Shown: positions 1-11,530, counted from the first letter of the stretch. The stretch is 64,000 nt of DNA from Arachis hypogaea (GCF_003086295.3 NC_092050.1:148992699-149056698), one strand, 5' to 3'. Notes: generated by a model from the letters alone, not told the origin. Numbers and translations are program-made.

Positions 1-1815
1 GTGATATTTGCAGAAGATGAATTACAAAAAGAACAAGAAAATAACAGCACTATTAAAGAGATAACCACTATTCAAATAGATGAAAAATGCAGAGAAGGTG
101 ATCTTTCTGAAGCAGAACCACAGCACGAAGAACAAGAAGTAGAGGCTAATGACATAGAAGTTCGTCGATCCACTCGACAAAGAAGAACACCATCATGGCA
201 CTCAAATTATGTTTTGACAAACCATGATGCATATTGTCTTTTGATAGAAAATGGAGAGCCAACAACTTTTATGGAGGTTATGCGCAATCCAGACGCTTCT
301 ATGTGGATGACAGCAATGCAAGAAGAAATTGAGGCATTACATAGGAATCATACCTGAAAACTTGTTGAACTTCCAGCAGGTCGGAAAGCCATTGGTAACA
401 AATGGGTTTACAAGATCAAACGAGATAGTAATGATCAGGTGGAACGATATTGTGCAAGATTGGTTGTCAAGGGATATGCTCAGAAAGAAGGTATTGACTT
501 CAATGAAATATTTTCTCCGGTGGTGAGACTAACTACTATTAGAGTAGTTTTGGCTATGTGTGCTGCATTTGATTTACATCTAGAGCAATTAGATGTAAAG
601 ACTGCTTTTCTTCATGGAGAACTTGAAGAAGAGATATATATGCTCCAACCAGAAGGTTTTGAAGAACAAGGAAAAGAAAACTTGGTTTGCAGGTTAACTA
701 AATCTCTGTACGGTCTAAAGCAGGCGCCAAGGTGTTGGTACAAGAGATTTGATTCTTTCATTATTAGCCTTGGATACAACAGACTTAGTTCAGATCATTG
801 TACTTATTACAAGAGGTCTGGTGACAATGATTTCATCATTCTACTGTTGTATGTGGATGACATGTTGGTGGTAGGTCCCAACAAAGATCAAATCCAAGAA
901 TTGAAGGCACAGTTGGCTAGGGAGTTTGATATGAAAGACTTGGGACCAGCAAACAAGATTTTAGGGATGCAAATTCACCGAGACAAAAAAGATAGGAAGA
1001 TTTGGCTATCGCAAAAGAATTATTTGAAGAAAATCTTGCAACGCTTCAATATGCAAGAATGTAAGCCAATTTCAACCCCACTTCCTATGAATTTCAAATT
1101 ATCCTCAAGTATGTGCCCTAGTAGTGAAGCAGAGAGGATGGAAATGTCTCGAGTACCGTATGCATCAGCGGTGGGAAGCCTTATGTATGCCATGATCTGT
1201 ACAAGGCCAGATATTGCTCAAGCAGTTGCGGTGGTAAGTCGATTTATGACAGATCCAGGTAAAGAGCATTAGAATGTTGTTAAGAGGATCTTGAGATACA
1301 TCAAAGGAACCTCAAATGTTGCATTATGTTTTGGAGGATCAGAATTCATTGTCAATGGATATGTCGACTCAGACTTTGCAGGTGATCTTGATAAACGAAA
1401 ATCTACTACAGGCTATGTGTTTACACTTGCAGGAGGAGCTGTGAGCTAGCTATCTAAATTACAGACTGTTGTAGCTTTATCTACTACAGAAGCTGAATAT
1501 ATGGCAGCTACACAAGCATGCAAGGAAGCTATTTGGATCCAAAGGTTGATAGAAGAACTCGGGCACAAACAACAGAAGATTTCTGTGTATTGTGATAGTC
1601 AGAGTGCCTTGCACATTGCAAGGAATCCTGTCTTTCATTCAAGAACAAAACACATTGGAGTACAATATCACTTTGTTCGGGAAGTAGTAGAAGAAGGAAG
1701 TGTTGATATGCAGAAGATTCACACTAAAGATAACCTAGCAGATGCCATGACAAAACTAATCAACACAGAAAAGTTTGAATGGTGTAGATCCTCATACGGC
1801 CTATGGAATACATGA
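1..1815 (+). pseudogene. copia polyprotein fragment: reverse transcriptase and RNase H
   Basis: One reading frame (frame 1) runs across 1-1815 and is broken by three stop codons near 355, 1270 and 1447. The frame opens with an acidic linker between integrase and RT. The RT follows, with VKTAFLHGEL, SLYGLKQAPR and the catalytic LLLYVDDMLVVG (about 847-882). Next come the tether domain and RNase H, with VDSDFAGDLDKRKSTTGY, STTEAEYMA and YCDSQSALHIA. All three stops sit where copia proteins have tryptophan, so each is a TGG to TGA/TAG (G to A) change. There is no frameshift. The protein cannot be made whole as it stands, but decay is light and the insertion is probably recent. It carried out reverse transcription of its own RNA in virus-like particles. 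Confidence 0.9.
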
Positions 1816-1863
1816 GCAACATGAATTTTGAAAATTTATCAAAATTAGCTTTAAGTGGGAGAT

Positions 1864-2290
1864 TGTGAAAATTAGTAAAGCTAATTTTAGAAAATATATA
1901 AATAAATAATAACTAAATAAAATGAGAGGTAATAAACAATCTTAGTTTATAACCTTAGAATTTTAGTGGTTGAAAAAGAGAAAAATTATATACCTCTAAT
2001 TGACGGATGGTTCATATTGAAGAGACTCACCTATAAATTGAGTTTTTCTTTAATTCATTTCAATCAAGTCATCCAAAGAGAATAACATAATATTTCTTTG
2101 AGTAGTTTTCTTCTATATATATAGAGAGAAGTGTGTTTTCCTTTTGTTAAGAGAGAGTGTTTTGTAGTCTCCTTGTGATAGAGAGAAGTTGTAATTCTCA
2201 AAGAAAGTTATTCAATTGTTTCTATATTTTATACAAATTTCTAATTTTTCATCTCTATATTTTGCTGTGTCATTTGTCTGGTACCTAACA
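1864..2290 (+). repeat. copia 3' LTR
   Basis: A 427-bp LTR bounded by TG at 1864 and CA at 2290, directly after the polypurine tract. It is AT-rich with a TATA-like CTATATATATAG near 2112, as expected for the LTR promoter. The right border is confirmed because host homology to copies B and C begins at 2291. The left partner LTR is not in the window. Confidence 0.8.
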
Positions 2291-2760
2291 AGAATCAGCA
2301 CTTATCTAATAAACTCTGCCATTTGTTATTAGTTTAACTTGCACAGCAAGAAAACATAAATTTCTAAGATTCCGATAGTATGAATAAGGAAAGATTAAAT
2401 CTTTGGAGGGCCAATGAAAATACCAATGGAGATAATTAATGTGCCATCGTTGGAACCAATATCAAGACACTCCTTGTCTTCAAACCATTCCTTTCTCAAG
2501 AATTCTAAACGTGAATCCTTTTCAGGAGTCCCTGCATTCTGAAATCATCAAAATCAAATGGGCACTGTAAAGTTTGAATCTTTTAGCTGACACTAATAAT
2601 GAAAAGAAGAAAGCAAAAACAAAGAAAATGGATGAATACTCGTTTCTTATAGTATCCTCTGAAATTGCCATATTGCCTAATTCTAACGACTCGATCCTTC
2701 TTCTGATCCTTTTCCTCTTCCTTTTCGCTTTCAGTTTCGTTTTCCTCTTCCATTTTGCCT
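2291..2760 (-). pseudogene. BCDIN3 methyltransferase remnant, copy A (exons 1-2)
   Basis: This segment is nearly identical to 41926-42400 and 47862-48300. It keeps the exon-2 equivalent (about 2410-2530; protein FLRKEWFEDKECLDIGSN, the start of the SAM-binding motif). It also keeps an exon-1 equivalent whose frame opens with MEEENETESEKEEEK and ends RIRQYGNFRGYY before a GT donor. Exon 3 and later exons are missing, because the copia element now occupies the adjoining position. The exon-1 version here is shorter in its Ser/Glu tract than in the better copy at 42292-42507 and matches instead the second remnant at 42776-42900. No function is expected. Confidence 0.8.
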
Positions 2761-3455
2761 AGCCTTACTCTTGATTTCATGACTCGCTTTGTTTTAAATT
2801 CCAAAAAATAAAATAATTTAAGAATTATTTATTTAATTATAATTCTATTTAATTTTGTTACATATTTTTAATATGTGTATTTCTTTTATTTTTATTACTT
2901 TAAGCAATTGTTTTTCCTTCCATGCTATTATTTGTTCAACTTTTAATTAATTTTTTATGCATGATTTACTCACCTCATTCCTTTTAATATTTGCAGATAA
3001 CGGAAAATTCCGATGTTGCAGATCTCTCTTTGAAATATAATAATCTCTACAGAGACCAATACTATATATGATGATATGAAAACATAATTACCTTTTACAT
3101 TTATTACTTAACTACATTCCTTATTAGAATAAGAAATTGAAATTAAATTTTCACAAATAAGAATAAACAATGTGCTAAGTACCATAATTCAGCTAACTAA
3201 AAAAAAATTATTTTAGCTTTTAGTCATACTTAAAGATTTGTAAATGAGTTTACATTGTAACCGCCCTTATTAGACATGTCATTTGTAATTTTTCTTTTCA
3301 GCCACCCTGTTTATATGTAATGTAATCTTGTCTTTGAATAATAGTTAATAAGTCAAGGTGGTCGATTTAGAGCAATGCAACTATGCAACACTTTATTCAA
3401 TGATTATAGATTTTTCTTTAGAAATCTAAGGAATTGATAGTTCAGAGGTGCTTTT
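2761..3455. other. copy A flanking DNA of the BCDIN3/glyoxalase segment
   Basis: Non-coding, AT-rich. It is homologous to the spacer left of glyoxalase I in copies B and C: 2820-3070 to 42960-43181, and 3080-3455 to 45205-45404, 46264-46435 and 49230-49795. It acts as the uninterrupted reference. At about 3040 it shows an empty site for the paired Harbinger-like elements of copy B, and at about 3290 an empty site for the foldback element. Confidence 0.8.
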
Positions 3456-3755
3456 ATTAAACTACTCTTCTACTTTAGCCCATGACAACAATAAAGAAGT
3501 TTTGTGACCCACAAATTCAGTCTAATTAATAGAATACATAAATTCAATTATAAATTTAGTCTTTATTATCTTATCTTTATCTTATCTTAGTTGTTCTTAT
3601 CTTATCTTTATTTGCTCTTATCTTTCACAGAACAATGTTCTATATATATTTAGTTTTACCCTCATAGTTTACAATACACTTCAGTACAATTCAATCAATC
3701 AATAATTAATAAAAGTTCGCATTCTTTTCTTTTCTTATTCTTTCACAATTTTATC
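3456..3755 (+). repeat. LTR-like promoter module, fragment
   Basis: Not part of the host segment: copies B and C lack it at this point. The right two thirds contain runs of TCTTATCTTA, then a TATA-like CTATATATATTTAG (about 3640), then CAATCAATCAATAATT and a pyrimidine-rich end. This series of landmarks matches, in order, the reverse complement of 42511-42729, which lies immediately upstream of the BCDIN3 start codon. I infer one dispersed LTR or LTR-like family. Here it is cut on the right by Athila element E1. Confidence 0.5.
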
Positions 3756-5203
3756 TGTGATGCGTGAGCATCTTTCCTATCTTTTCCTAGTGAATTTGCA
3801 TCTAATTTGTTGAGTTTAATAAAGAATTAATTATCTTTTAGCTAATATGGATGCTACTTTGAGTCTTTTGCAATTTTGTTTATTTTAGGTAGCATTCGGC
3901 TGGATTTGATGGAGTTTCTGCAGCACAAGAATTAAAGGAGATACCAGCGAGGAGCGACGTGTACGCGTGACTGACGCGTACGCGTGATTTGGAGCTTTTC
4001 ATGGCGACGCGTGCGCGTGACTAACGCGTACGCGTGATTTGAAGATTTGCACAGCGAAGCGTGCGCGTGGCCAACGCGTCCGCGTGACTCGCGAAAAAGA
4101 CCATCGACGCGTACGCGTGACTGACGCGTACGCGTGACATGCGCCACGTGCAGAAAACGCAGAAAAACGCTGGGGTGATTTCTGGGCTGTTTTGACCCAG
4201 TTTTCAGCCTAGAAAATACAGATTAGAAGCTGCAGAATGGACAAAACATGTGGTCCCCACCCATCAACTAAAGACTTGCTGATTATTCTGATTTAAATTC
4301 AAATATTATTTTTAGGAAAAGATATTAATTTTTAGTTTTAGATATTAGATTTTAAATAATTAGGATTAGATATAAAAGGGAATTCCAACCGGGTGATTCT
4401 AACACAACATTATTCCAATTCACAATTTACAATCCTTATTTTCACTCTAAACCATGAGCAACTAATCCTTCATTGTTAAGGTTAGGAGCTTTGTCTATTT
4501 GTATGGATTGATTTTATTGCTTTTTCTATTTTAATTTATGCATGGATTTATAATTTAAGAATTGTTTTCGCTCTTTATCTTATGAATTTGGGTAGAACGG
4601 AAGTATGATCCTCTTTCTATTTGAGTTCTTGTATAACTTGGAAAAGCTCTTTACTTGAACAATAGCTTGAAAACATATTCTCCTAAATTTTAATTATCTG
4701 GATTTAACAGGATACGTGACATATAATCTTTTTATCTTTGGGTAATTAGAGTTTTTGTGGCATATAAACTGGAATTTGATCATCACCCTCTAATTGAAAT
4801 TAATTGACCAAGGAATTGGCTGTTGAAGAATTCTAGGGGAGACTAGAAAGGTCTAAGGAATTAGGATCTAGTCACATATAGTTTGCCATAAATTAAATCC
4901 TACATGATTAAAATAGTTAGTAAGAAAAGTTAATCCGAAAAAATAGATAACTCTGAAACCTTAACTGCTTTCTCAATATTTTATTCCCAACTTATTTATC
5001 TGCCTATCTTTAATATTTTTTATATTGTTTAATGTCTTTTGAACTCCCAATTATTACTTTCTGTTTGCCTGACTAAGCCTATCACTCAATTATTGTTGCT
5101 TGATCCATCAATTCTCGTGGGATCGACCCTCACTCATCTGAGGTATTACTTGGTACGACCCGGTGCACTTGCCGGTTAGTTTGTGGTTAGAAATTTTGCA
5201 CCA
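3756..5203 (+). repeat. 5' LTR of Athila E1
   Basis: About 1.45 kb, starting at TGTGATGCGTGAGC and ending before the primer-binding site at a TTTTGCACCA end; the exact last base could be 5200 or 5203. It contains a four-unit CpG-rich tandem array (3956-4137). A TATA-like TATAAAAG (4371-4378) in an otherwise AT-rich context is the probable transcription signal. Length is close to that of the E2 LTRs (1492-1493 bp). There is no second copy in the window for dating. Confidence 0.75.
3956..4137 (+). repeat. 50-bp tandem array of paired CpG-rich near-palindromes (E1 LTR)
   Basis: Four units start at 3956, 4006, 4056 and 4106, exactly 50 bp apart. Each has a 32-bp block holding two near-palindromes of the form ACGCGTACGCGT separated by about 4-6 bp (GACT, GCCA). 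An 18-bp AT-richer spacer separates one block from the next. Variation is mainly CpG decay (GTG, AAG, TCC). The surrounding LTR has almost no CpG. Confidence 0.9.
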
Positions 5204-5209
5204 AGTTTT

Positions 5210-5227
5210 TGGCGCCGTTGCCGGGGA
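5210..5227 (+). promoter_or_regulatory. primer-binding site, tRNA-Asp type (E1)
   Basis: TGGCGCCGTTGCCGGGGA follows the LTR after a short AT-rich gap. It is complementary to the 3' end of plant tRNA-Asp as I recall it, the usual primer of Athila and related elements. The same site with one change is at 19106 in E2. Confidence 0.85.
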
Positions 5228-5584
5228 TTAATAGTGATTAACAATTATTAGTTGTTTGATTGCTTAGATTAGGCGTTTTAGTTTTAATTTTATTTAAATT
5301 CTATTTAAAAAAATTTTGAAAAAAAATATTTTAAATAAATAAATAGCACTAATATTTTTCTTAATTTCTAAAATTAAGTTTGGTGTCGCCTAGTTAATTT
5401 TAATTTAGTTTTCGTATTAATTTTTGAAAAAAAAAATTTTATTTTATGTCAGTTATTATTTTCGAAATTTATTTATTTAATTTATTTAGTATTTTTATTT
5501 TAATATTTTACATAGGTTACCTCACTGGGAGTTCTCTGCACTCTGACGTAGAGAATCCCATCTTTTCTTGTCTTCTGTTTGTTT

Positions 5585-7290
5585 ATGCATAGGAACAAAG
5601 GCAAAGAACATCTCTTAGACTTTGATCCTGAACCTGAAAGAACTCTCAGGCGACGTTTACAACAAGCAAGACTTTACAAGGCTGCAGAGTCCACTATGGA
5701 TAATAATAATACTGTTAATGCCAATGTGGCAAATCCAAATGGGATGATCAACAAAGGAGAGTGCTTGGTTCTTATTCTGTCCCTACTGCGGATCTTTATG
5801 AAAAAAGCATTGTGGTACCTCTATAGCTGCAAACAACTTTGAGTTGAAGCCACAATTGGTCACCTTGGTGCAACAAAACTACCAATATCATGGACTTCCT
5901 CATGAAGATCTAAATCAGTTTATATCTGATTTTCTGCAAATTTATGATACTGTGAAGACAAATGGAGTGAACTCAGAGGTGTACAGACTCATGCTCTTCC
6001 CGTTTGCTCTGAGGGATAAAGCAAAGCTATGGGTAGATTTCCAACCAAAGGAGAGTCTAAATACTTGGGAAAAGGTTGTTACTGAGTTTCTCACTAAATT
6101 TTTCCCACCAAAGAAGCTGACTAAGCTAAGGTTGGAGGTTCAGACCTTCAGGCAAAAGGAGGGTGAAACTCTTTATGAAGCTTGGGAGAGATACAAGCTA
6201 CTGACTAGGCAATGCCCTCCGAACATGTTCTCCAAATGGACCCAACTAGATATCTTTTATGAAGGCTTGGGTGAGATGTCCAAGATGAGCTTAGATACTT
6301 CTGCAGGCAGTTCATTGCATAAGAAGAAGACACCAGAGGAGACTATTGAACTTATTGAATTGGTTACTAGCAACCAATATTTATACTCATCTAACAGGAT
6401 TCTTACTTACTCAACAGATGGGTGGCATACAAGTCTTAGCTATCAATACACAAAATCCACCTCAAGAGATCTCCTATGACATGGCAAGTAATTTTGTACA
6501 AAATGATAATTATGATTATGCTCAACCTTCTTTTAAACAGGTCAATTACATGGGGAGTGGTCCTAGGAATCCCAACAATGATCTATATTCTAAGACATAC
6601 AATCAGGGGTAGAGAAATCACCCAAATTTTGGGTGGAGAGACCAACCTCAGAGGCCTCAGAACTTCAACAATAATTTCTAGGGCGGCTTTCAACAGAACA
6701 ATTACAATAACCGCCAATTTCAGCCTCAGCAACAACAACCACCTCATCAGGCAAACTCTAAATTCCAAGAAGATTCTAATTGGGAGATGATGAGGAGTTT
6801 TATGCTGGAAACCAGAGCCTCCATTAGAAATTTGGAAGTGCAAAATGGGCCAACTAAGCAAGCAAATACCTGAGAGGCCTGCAAGTACATTTTCAGGTGA
6901 TACAGTGGTGAACCCAAGAGAAGATTGCAAGGCTATTCAGTTGAGAAGTGGTAAAGTAGCTGGCTCCGAGACCAAGGCCAATGAAGAGCTAGTTGAAAAG
7001 GAATCTCCAGAGGAGAAGAAGGGAGATGTAGAACACGCCCCTCCTAAACGTGCAGACAAACCGTTTCTTGACTCTCTTGACACTTATCCCACCTTGCCAA
7101 AGGCTCCTGAATACAAGCCAAAAATGCCATATCCTCAGAGGCTTTAGAAGGCGTCCAAAGAAAAGCAATTCTCTAAATTGTTAGATGCCTTTAAGAAGCT
7201 GCAGATTAACATTCCTTTTGCAGAGGCTCTGGAGCAAATGCCTCTCTATGCTAAATTTATAAAAGAATTGTTGACCCACAAGAGGAATTG
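5585..7290 (+). pseudogene. Athila E1 gag, broken
   Basis: The frame starts at ATG 5585. Its N-terminal part (about 5585-5760) is basic (RTLRRRLQQARLYKAAES), followed by an Asn-rich stretch. A frameshift near 5760 and a second near 5820 displace the next segment. The conserved capsid-like gag core is at 5844-6360 (PFALRDKAKLWV, WEKVVTEFLTKFFPPKK, GETLYEAWERYKLL). A further frameshift near 6350-6410 leads into a Gln/Asn-rich tail (6420-6900) with a TAG stop in FNNNF(stop)GGF. After that comes an acidic linker to protease (IPERPASTFSGD, QLRSGKV). The recognisable zinc-knuckle seen in E2 is not found here. Gag would form the particle shell; this copy cannot. Confidence 0.8.
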
Positions 7291-7306
7291 AAAGGAACAA
7301 GAGACA

Positions 7307-10300
7307 GTGGTGTTAACCAAGGAATGTAGTACCATAATTCAACACAACCTTCCTGAGAAGATGTCAGACCCAGGGAGTTTTGTCATTCCTTGCACCATTG
7401 GAGATGTCGGCATTCAGAGAGCTTTATGTAATCTTGGAGCTAGCATCAACCTCATGCCACTCTTAGTGATGAAAAAGCTTCAAATTGAGGAGGTAAAACC
7501 CACTCGTATTTCTCTTCAACTTGTTGATCTTTCTATTAAATTACCTGTGGGTGTGGTTGAGGATTTACTTGTTAAAGTAGGACCATTTATTTTCCCTGTG
7601 GATTTTATTATATTAGACATGGAAGAGGATGTAAAACCCTCTATTATACTCGATAGACCCTTTTTAGCTACAGGTAGAGCTCTGATTGATGTGTAAAAGG
7701 GTGAATTAACCCTGAGGGTCAATGAAGAACAGGTGGTCCTAAATGTTTTTGAAGCCCTCAAACACCCTAATGATTCTGAGGGGTGTATGAAAATAGATGT
7801 TATTGAACCACTTGTTCAAGAAGTACTGGAAGCTAAGATACTTGATGATGTTCTGGATCCTATTTCTGAGTATGAATTAGTTGAAGTAGATGATTCACCA
7901 CCCCAAAAGGAGCTGATGAACACGCCAATAAAGGAGGAGGATGTTCCCAAACTTGAGCTCAAACCTTTACCCCATTCTCTGAAATATGTGTTCTTGGGTA
8001 AAAATGATTCCTATCCAGTGATTATTAGTTCTTCCCTAAAGCCTGAAGAGGAAGAGGCACTTATTTTGGTGCTCAGAAGCCATAAAACAGCTCTTGAGTG
8101 GACCATTAGTGACTTGAAGGGGATTAGTCCAACCAAGTGTATGCACAAGATACTTCTTGAAGATGATGCTAAACCAGTTGTGCAACCACAAAGGAGACTC
8201 AATCCAACTATGAAAGAGGTGGTCCAAAAAGAGGTAATGAAATTATGGGAAGCAGGTATTATTTACCTTATTTCTGACAGTTCTTGGGTAAGTCCTGTGC
8301 AGGTAGTTTCTAAGAAAGGAGGGATGACAGTGATCAAGAATGAAAAGAATGAGCTTATTCCTACAAGAACAGTCACAGGATGGAGAATGTGCATAGACTG
8401 CAGGAGGCTCAACACTGCTACAAGGAAGGATCATTTCCCCCTGCCTTTCATTGATCAGATGCTTGAAAGGTTAGCTGGTCATGCTTTTTATTATTTTCTA
8501 GATGGATATTCTGAATATAATCAAATTGCAGTGGACCCTCAAGATCAAGAGAAGACAGCATTCACATGCCCCTTTAAAGTATTTGCTTACAGGAGAATGC
8601 CATTTGGACTTTGTAATGCTCCAGCAACTTTTCAAAGGTGTATGCTTTTAATTTTTTCTGATATGGTTGAAAAGTTTATTGAGATATTTATGGATGACTT
8701 TTCTGTTTTTGGTAATTCTTTTGAATCCTGCCTTAAGCATTTATCTCTTGTCTTGAAACGGTGTCAAGAATCAAACCTTGTTTTGAATTGGAAAAAATGC
8801 CATTTTATGGTCACAGAAGGCGTTGTTCTTGGACACCAAATTTTAAGTAAGGGAATTGAGGTTGACAGAGCCAAGGTGGAGGTAATTGAAAAATTACCAC
8901 CCCAACTAATGTTAAGGCAGTTAAGAGTTTCTTAGGTCATGCAGGATTTTATAGAAGATTTAGAAAAGATTTTTCTAAAATTGCTAAACCATTGAGAAAC
9001 CTGTTGGTTATTGATGTCCCTTTTGTCTTTGACTCTGATTGTCTACATGCTTTTGAAACTCTGAAAGCAAACCTTACCTCTGCTCCCATTATAGCTCCTC
9101 CTAACTAGGATTTACCATTTGAATTAATGTGTGATGCTAGTGATTTTGCTATAGGAGCTGTTTTAGGACAGAGGCATGGTAAGCTTGTACATGTCATTTA
9201 CTATGCCAGTCGTGTGTTAAATGATGCTCAAAAGAATTATACAACTACAGAAAAGGAATTATTAGCTCTCGTGTATGCTGTTGATAAGTTTAGGTCCTAT
9301 TTACTTAGTTCTAAGGTTATTGTTTATACTGACCATGCTGCTTTGAAGTACCTTCTAACCAAACAGGATTATAAACCCAAGATTAATCAGATGGGTGTTG
9401 CTCCTTCAGGAGTTTGATATAGAGATAAAAGACAGGAAAGGATCAGGAAATCAAGTAGCTGACCATCTCTCCAGAATTGAGCCTGAAGCAGGATTACAAC
9501 CACCCACAGCTGTGACTGAGACATTTCTGGATGAGCAATTGTTCCTCATTCGGCAGGCTCCATGGTTTGCAGACATTGCAAATTATAAGGCCATGAATTT
9601 TATCCCAAGGGAGTACAACAGGCAACAAGTAAAGAAGCTATTGACTGATGCCAAGTACTATATTTGGGAGGAACCATACCTTTTTAAAAGGTGTTCAGAT
9701 GGTATAATCAGGAGATGTGTCCCAGATGAAGAAACACAGCAAATTCTTTGGCACTGTCATGGTTCTGATTATGGAGGCCACTTTGGTGGTGAAAGGACAG
9801 CTACAAAGGTCCTTTAGAGCGGGTTTTACTGGCCGACTCTCTTCAGAGATTTAAGAGGATTTGTGAAGCACTGTGATAGATGTGCAAAAGCCACGAATCT
9901 CCCTTCCAACCATGAAATGCCACAACAGGGGATTCTTGAGGTTGAGTTATTTGATGTGTGGGGTATTGATTTATGGGACCTTTCCCACCCTCACATTCAA
10001 ACAACTATATTCTAGTGGCAGTTGGTTATGTGTCCAAGTGGGTGGAAGTTGTAGCTTTACCCGCCAATGATGCCAAGGTGGTAATGAGCTTTTTTTAGAG
10101 ATATATCTTTAGCCGGTTTGGTGTCCCAAGGACACTAATTAGTGATGGAGGAAGTCACTTCTGTAACAGACAGCTGGACTCTCTTCTACAGAGGTATGGA
10201 GTCCGTCATAAAGTGGCAACCTCCTATCACCCTCAGACAAATGGACAGGTTGAAGTTTCCAACAGGGAACTTAAGAGGATTCTAGAGAAAACCGTTAGTG

Positions 10301-10785
10301 TTTCAAGAAAGGACTGGTCTAGGAAGCTTGATGATGCTCTCTGGACATACGGGACAGCATATAAGACTCCCATTGGCATGTTCCCGTACCAGTTGGTCTA
10401 TGGCAAAGCCTGTCACTTGCCAGTTGAGCTGGAGCACAAGGCTTACTGGGCAATCAGGTATCTGAATCTTGATTTAGATATTCAGCTTATGAAAATGCCA
10501 AGCTCTATAAGGAGAAAACCAAGCTATTGCATGACAAGAAGATTGACATCAGATTCTTTGAGCCAGGACAAAGAGTGCTTCTATATAATTCAAGGCTCAA
10601 ATTCTTTCTCGGGAAGCTAAAATCCCGATGGTCAGGACCGTTTGTGGTTACCAGAGCTTCACCATATGGTCATGTGGAAATACATGAAGAGAATTCTGAC
10701 AAGAAATTTACAGTGAATGGCTAGAGGCTGAAGCACTATCTTGGAGGCGAGATTGATCGCCAGAGGTCCACTCATCTGTTGAATT
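7307..10785 (+). pseudogene. Athila E1 pol: protease, RT, RNase H, integrase, broken
   Basis: The protease region (7307-7696) has CNLGASINLMPL where aspartic proteases have D(T/L)GA: the catalytic Asp is Asn. RT (about 8150-8900) retains MCIDCRRLN, MPFGLCNAPATFQRC and FMDDFSVFG. A frameshift near 8905 leads to RNase H (8935-9410; [41 protein letters not shown]). Another frameshift lies near 9400. Integrase (9640-10785) has [16 protein letters not shown] with CDRC for the zinc domain, [26 protein letters not shown] and a C-terminal SRWSGPFVV domain; its middle (9960-10110) is riddled with stops. The frame ends near 10785. Non-functional. Confidence 0.85.
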
Positions 10786-10798
10786 AGCAAAACTGACC

Positions 10799-10850
10799 GT
10801 CAAGCTAGTGACGTTAAAGAAGCGCTTGTCGGGAGGCAACCCGATAATTC
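10799..10850 (+). other. conserved post-pol stem-loop (E1)
   Basis: Just after the pol stop lies CAAGCTAGTGACGTTAAAGA, then a hairpin: TTGTCGGG (10826-10833), loop AGGCAA, CCCGATAA (10840-10847), eight pairs including one G-U. E2 has the same arrangement at 24735-24778 with a different but still pairing stem and the loop AGACAA. Conservation of pairing rather than of sequence suggests an RNA structure in the element transcript. Confidence 0.6.
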
Positions 10851-10984
10851 CGTATCGTTAGCTATTTTTCGTAGTAGTAGTTTCCTTCCTTATTTGATTT
10901 TTACTAAGTTTTTACTGTTTTTTAGATCATGCCGCTATCTTCGAACAGGAGCCAGACACTATAAAAAAAGGGGGGGGGGGGGCG

Positions 10985-11530
10985 GGACACACGACGCGCA
11001 AGCTTCGCTGACGCGTACGCGTCAGAAGGGTATGCGTGAAAAATAAAAATGAACATAGAGTTGCGCGGGAGTGGTGCAGTAATGACGCCTTTCGCACAAG
11101 CAAGCCCACGCATACGCGTACCCCACGCGTGCGCGTCATTCGTGATTTTGGCACTCCACGCGTACGCGTACCCCACACGTACGCGTGACCTTGGAAATCG
11201 GTGTCAATGAGTGTTTGGGCAGAGAGTTGTGCTGGTTTGGGGCTGGAAGTGCGCTAGAAGCACAAAACTTGTTCACATGAACGCATCCATGACGCGTGCG
11301 CGTCATTTGCACAAATGACCAACCACGCATGCGCGTGCATGACGCGCACGCATCGATTGAAAATGTTGGTTCCCAAGCCACGCAAACAGAGAGTTGTGCA
11401 TGCGCGCGGCTGCCTTCGCGCGATTCGCGCAAATCCAATGGCACGCGTACACGTGCCTGGCGCTTATGCGTCATTAAGAAAATCTCGCGACCCACGCGTA
11501 CGCGTGATTCACGCGTACGCGTCGCCTGCG
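10985..11530 (+). repeat. CpG-rich post-pol array of E1, ~167-bp period
   Basis: The landmark AGAGTTGYGC recurs with its central TT at about 11061, 11227 and 11394, spacing 166 and 167 bp, so three long units. Each unit also holds several ACGCGTACGCGT-type near-palindromes, the same core as in the E1 LTR array. A run of about 12 G precedes it at about 10970-10982. Open frames through it (Arg/Thr/Val-rich) come from the repeat composition and are not genes. Confidence 0.8.

Larger units (their letters stand above)
1..2290 (+). mobile_element. Ty1/copia retrotransposon, 3' part
   Basis: The left end lies outside the window. What remains is the end of the pol reading frame (reverse transcriptase and RNase H), a short spacer, a polypurine tract (AAGTGGGAGA, about 1853-1862) and a terminal LTR. 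The element is inserted in an intron-equivalent position of the copy-A BCDIN3 remnant: the sequence after 2290 resumes homology with 41926 onward in copy B. Protein similarity is nearest, from memory, to the Tork/Tnt1-like lineage. The target duplication cannot be checked because the 5' end is missing. Confidence 0.9.

Noticed and set aside
3956..4137. CRISPR-like array because of regular 50-bp repeats with spacers
   Set aside because: Plant nuclear DNA inside an LTR; the spacers are similar to each other and no cas genes are present.
3932..4147. Minus-strand open frame rich in Thr/Arg/His/Val
   Set aside because: It runs through the 50-bp CpG array; the reading frame is a by-product of the repeat.
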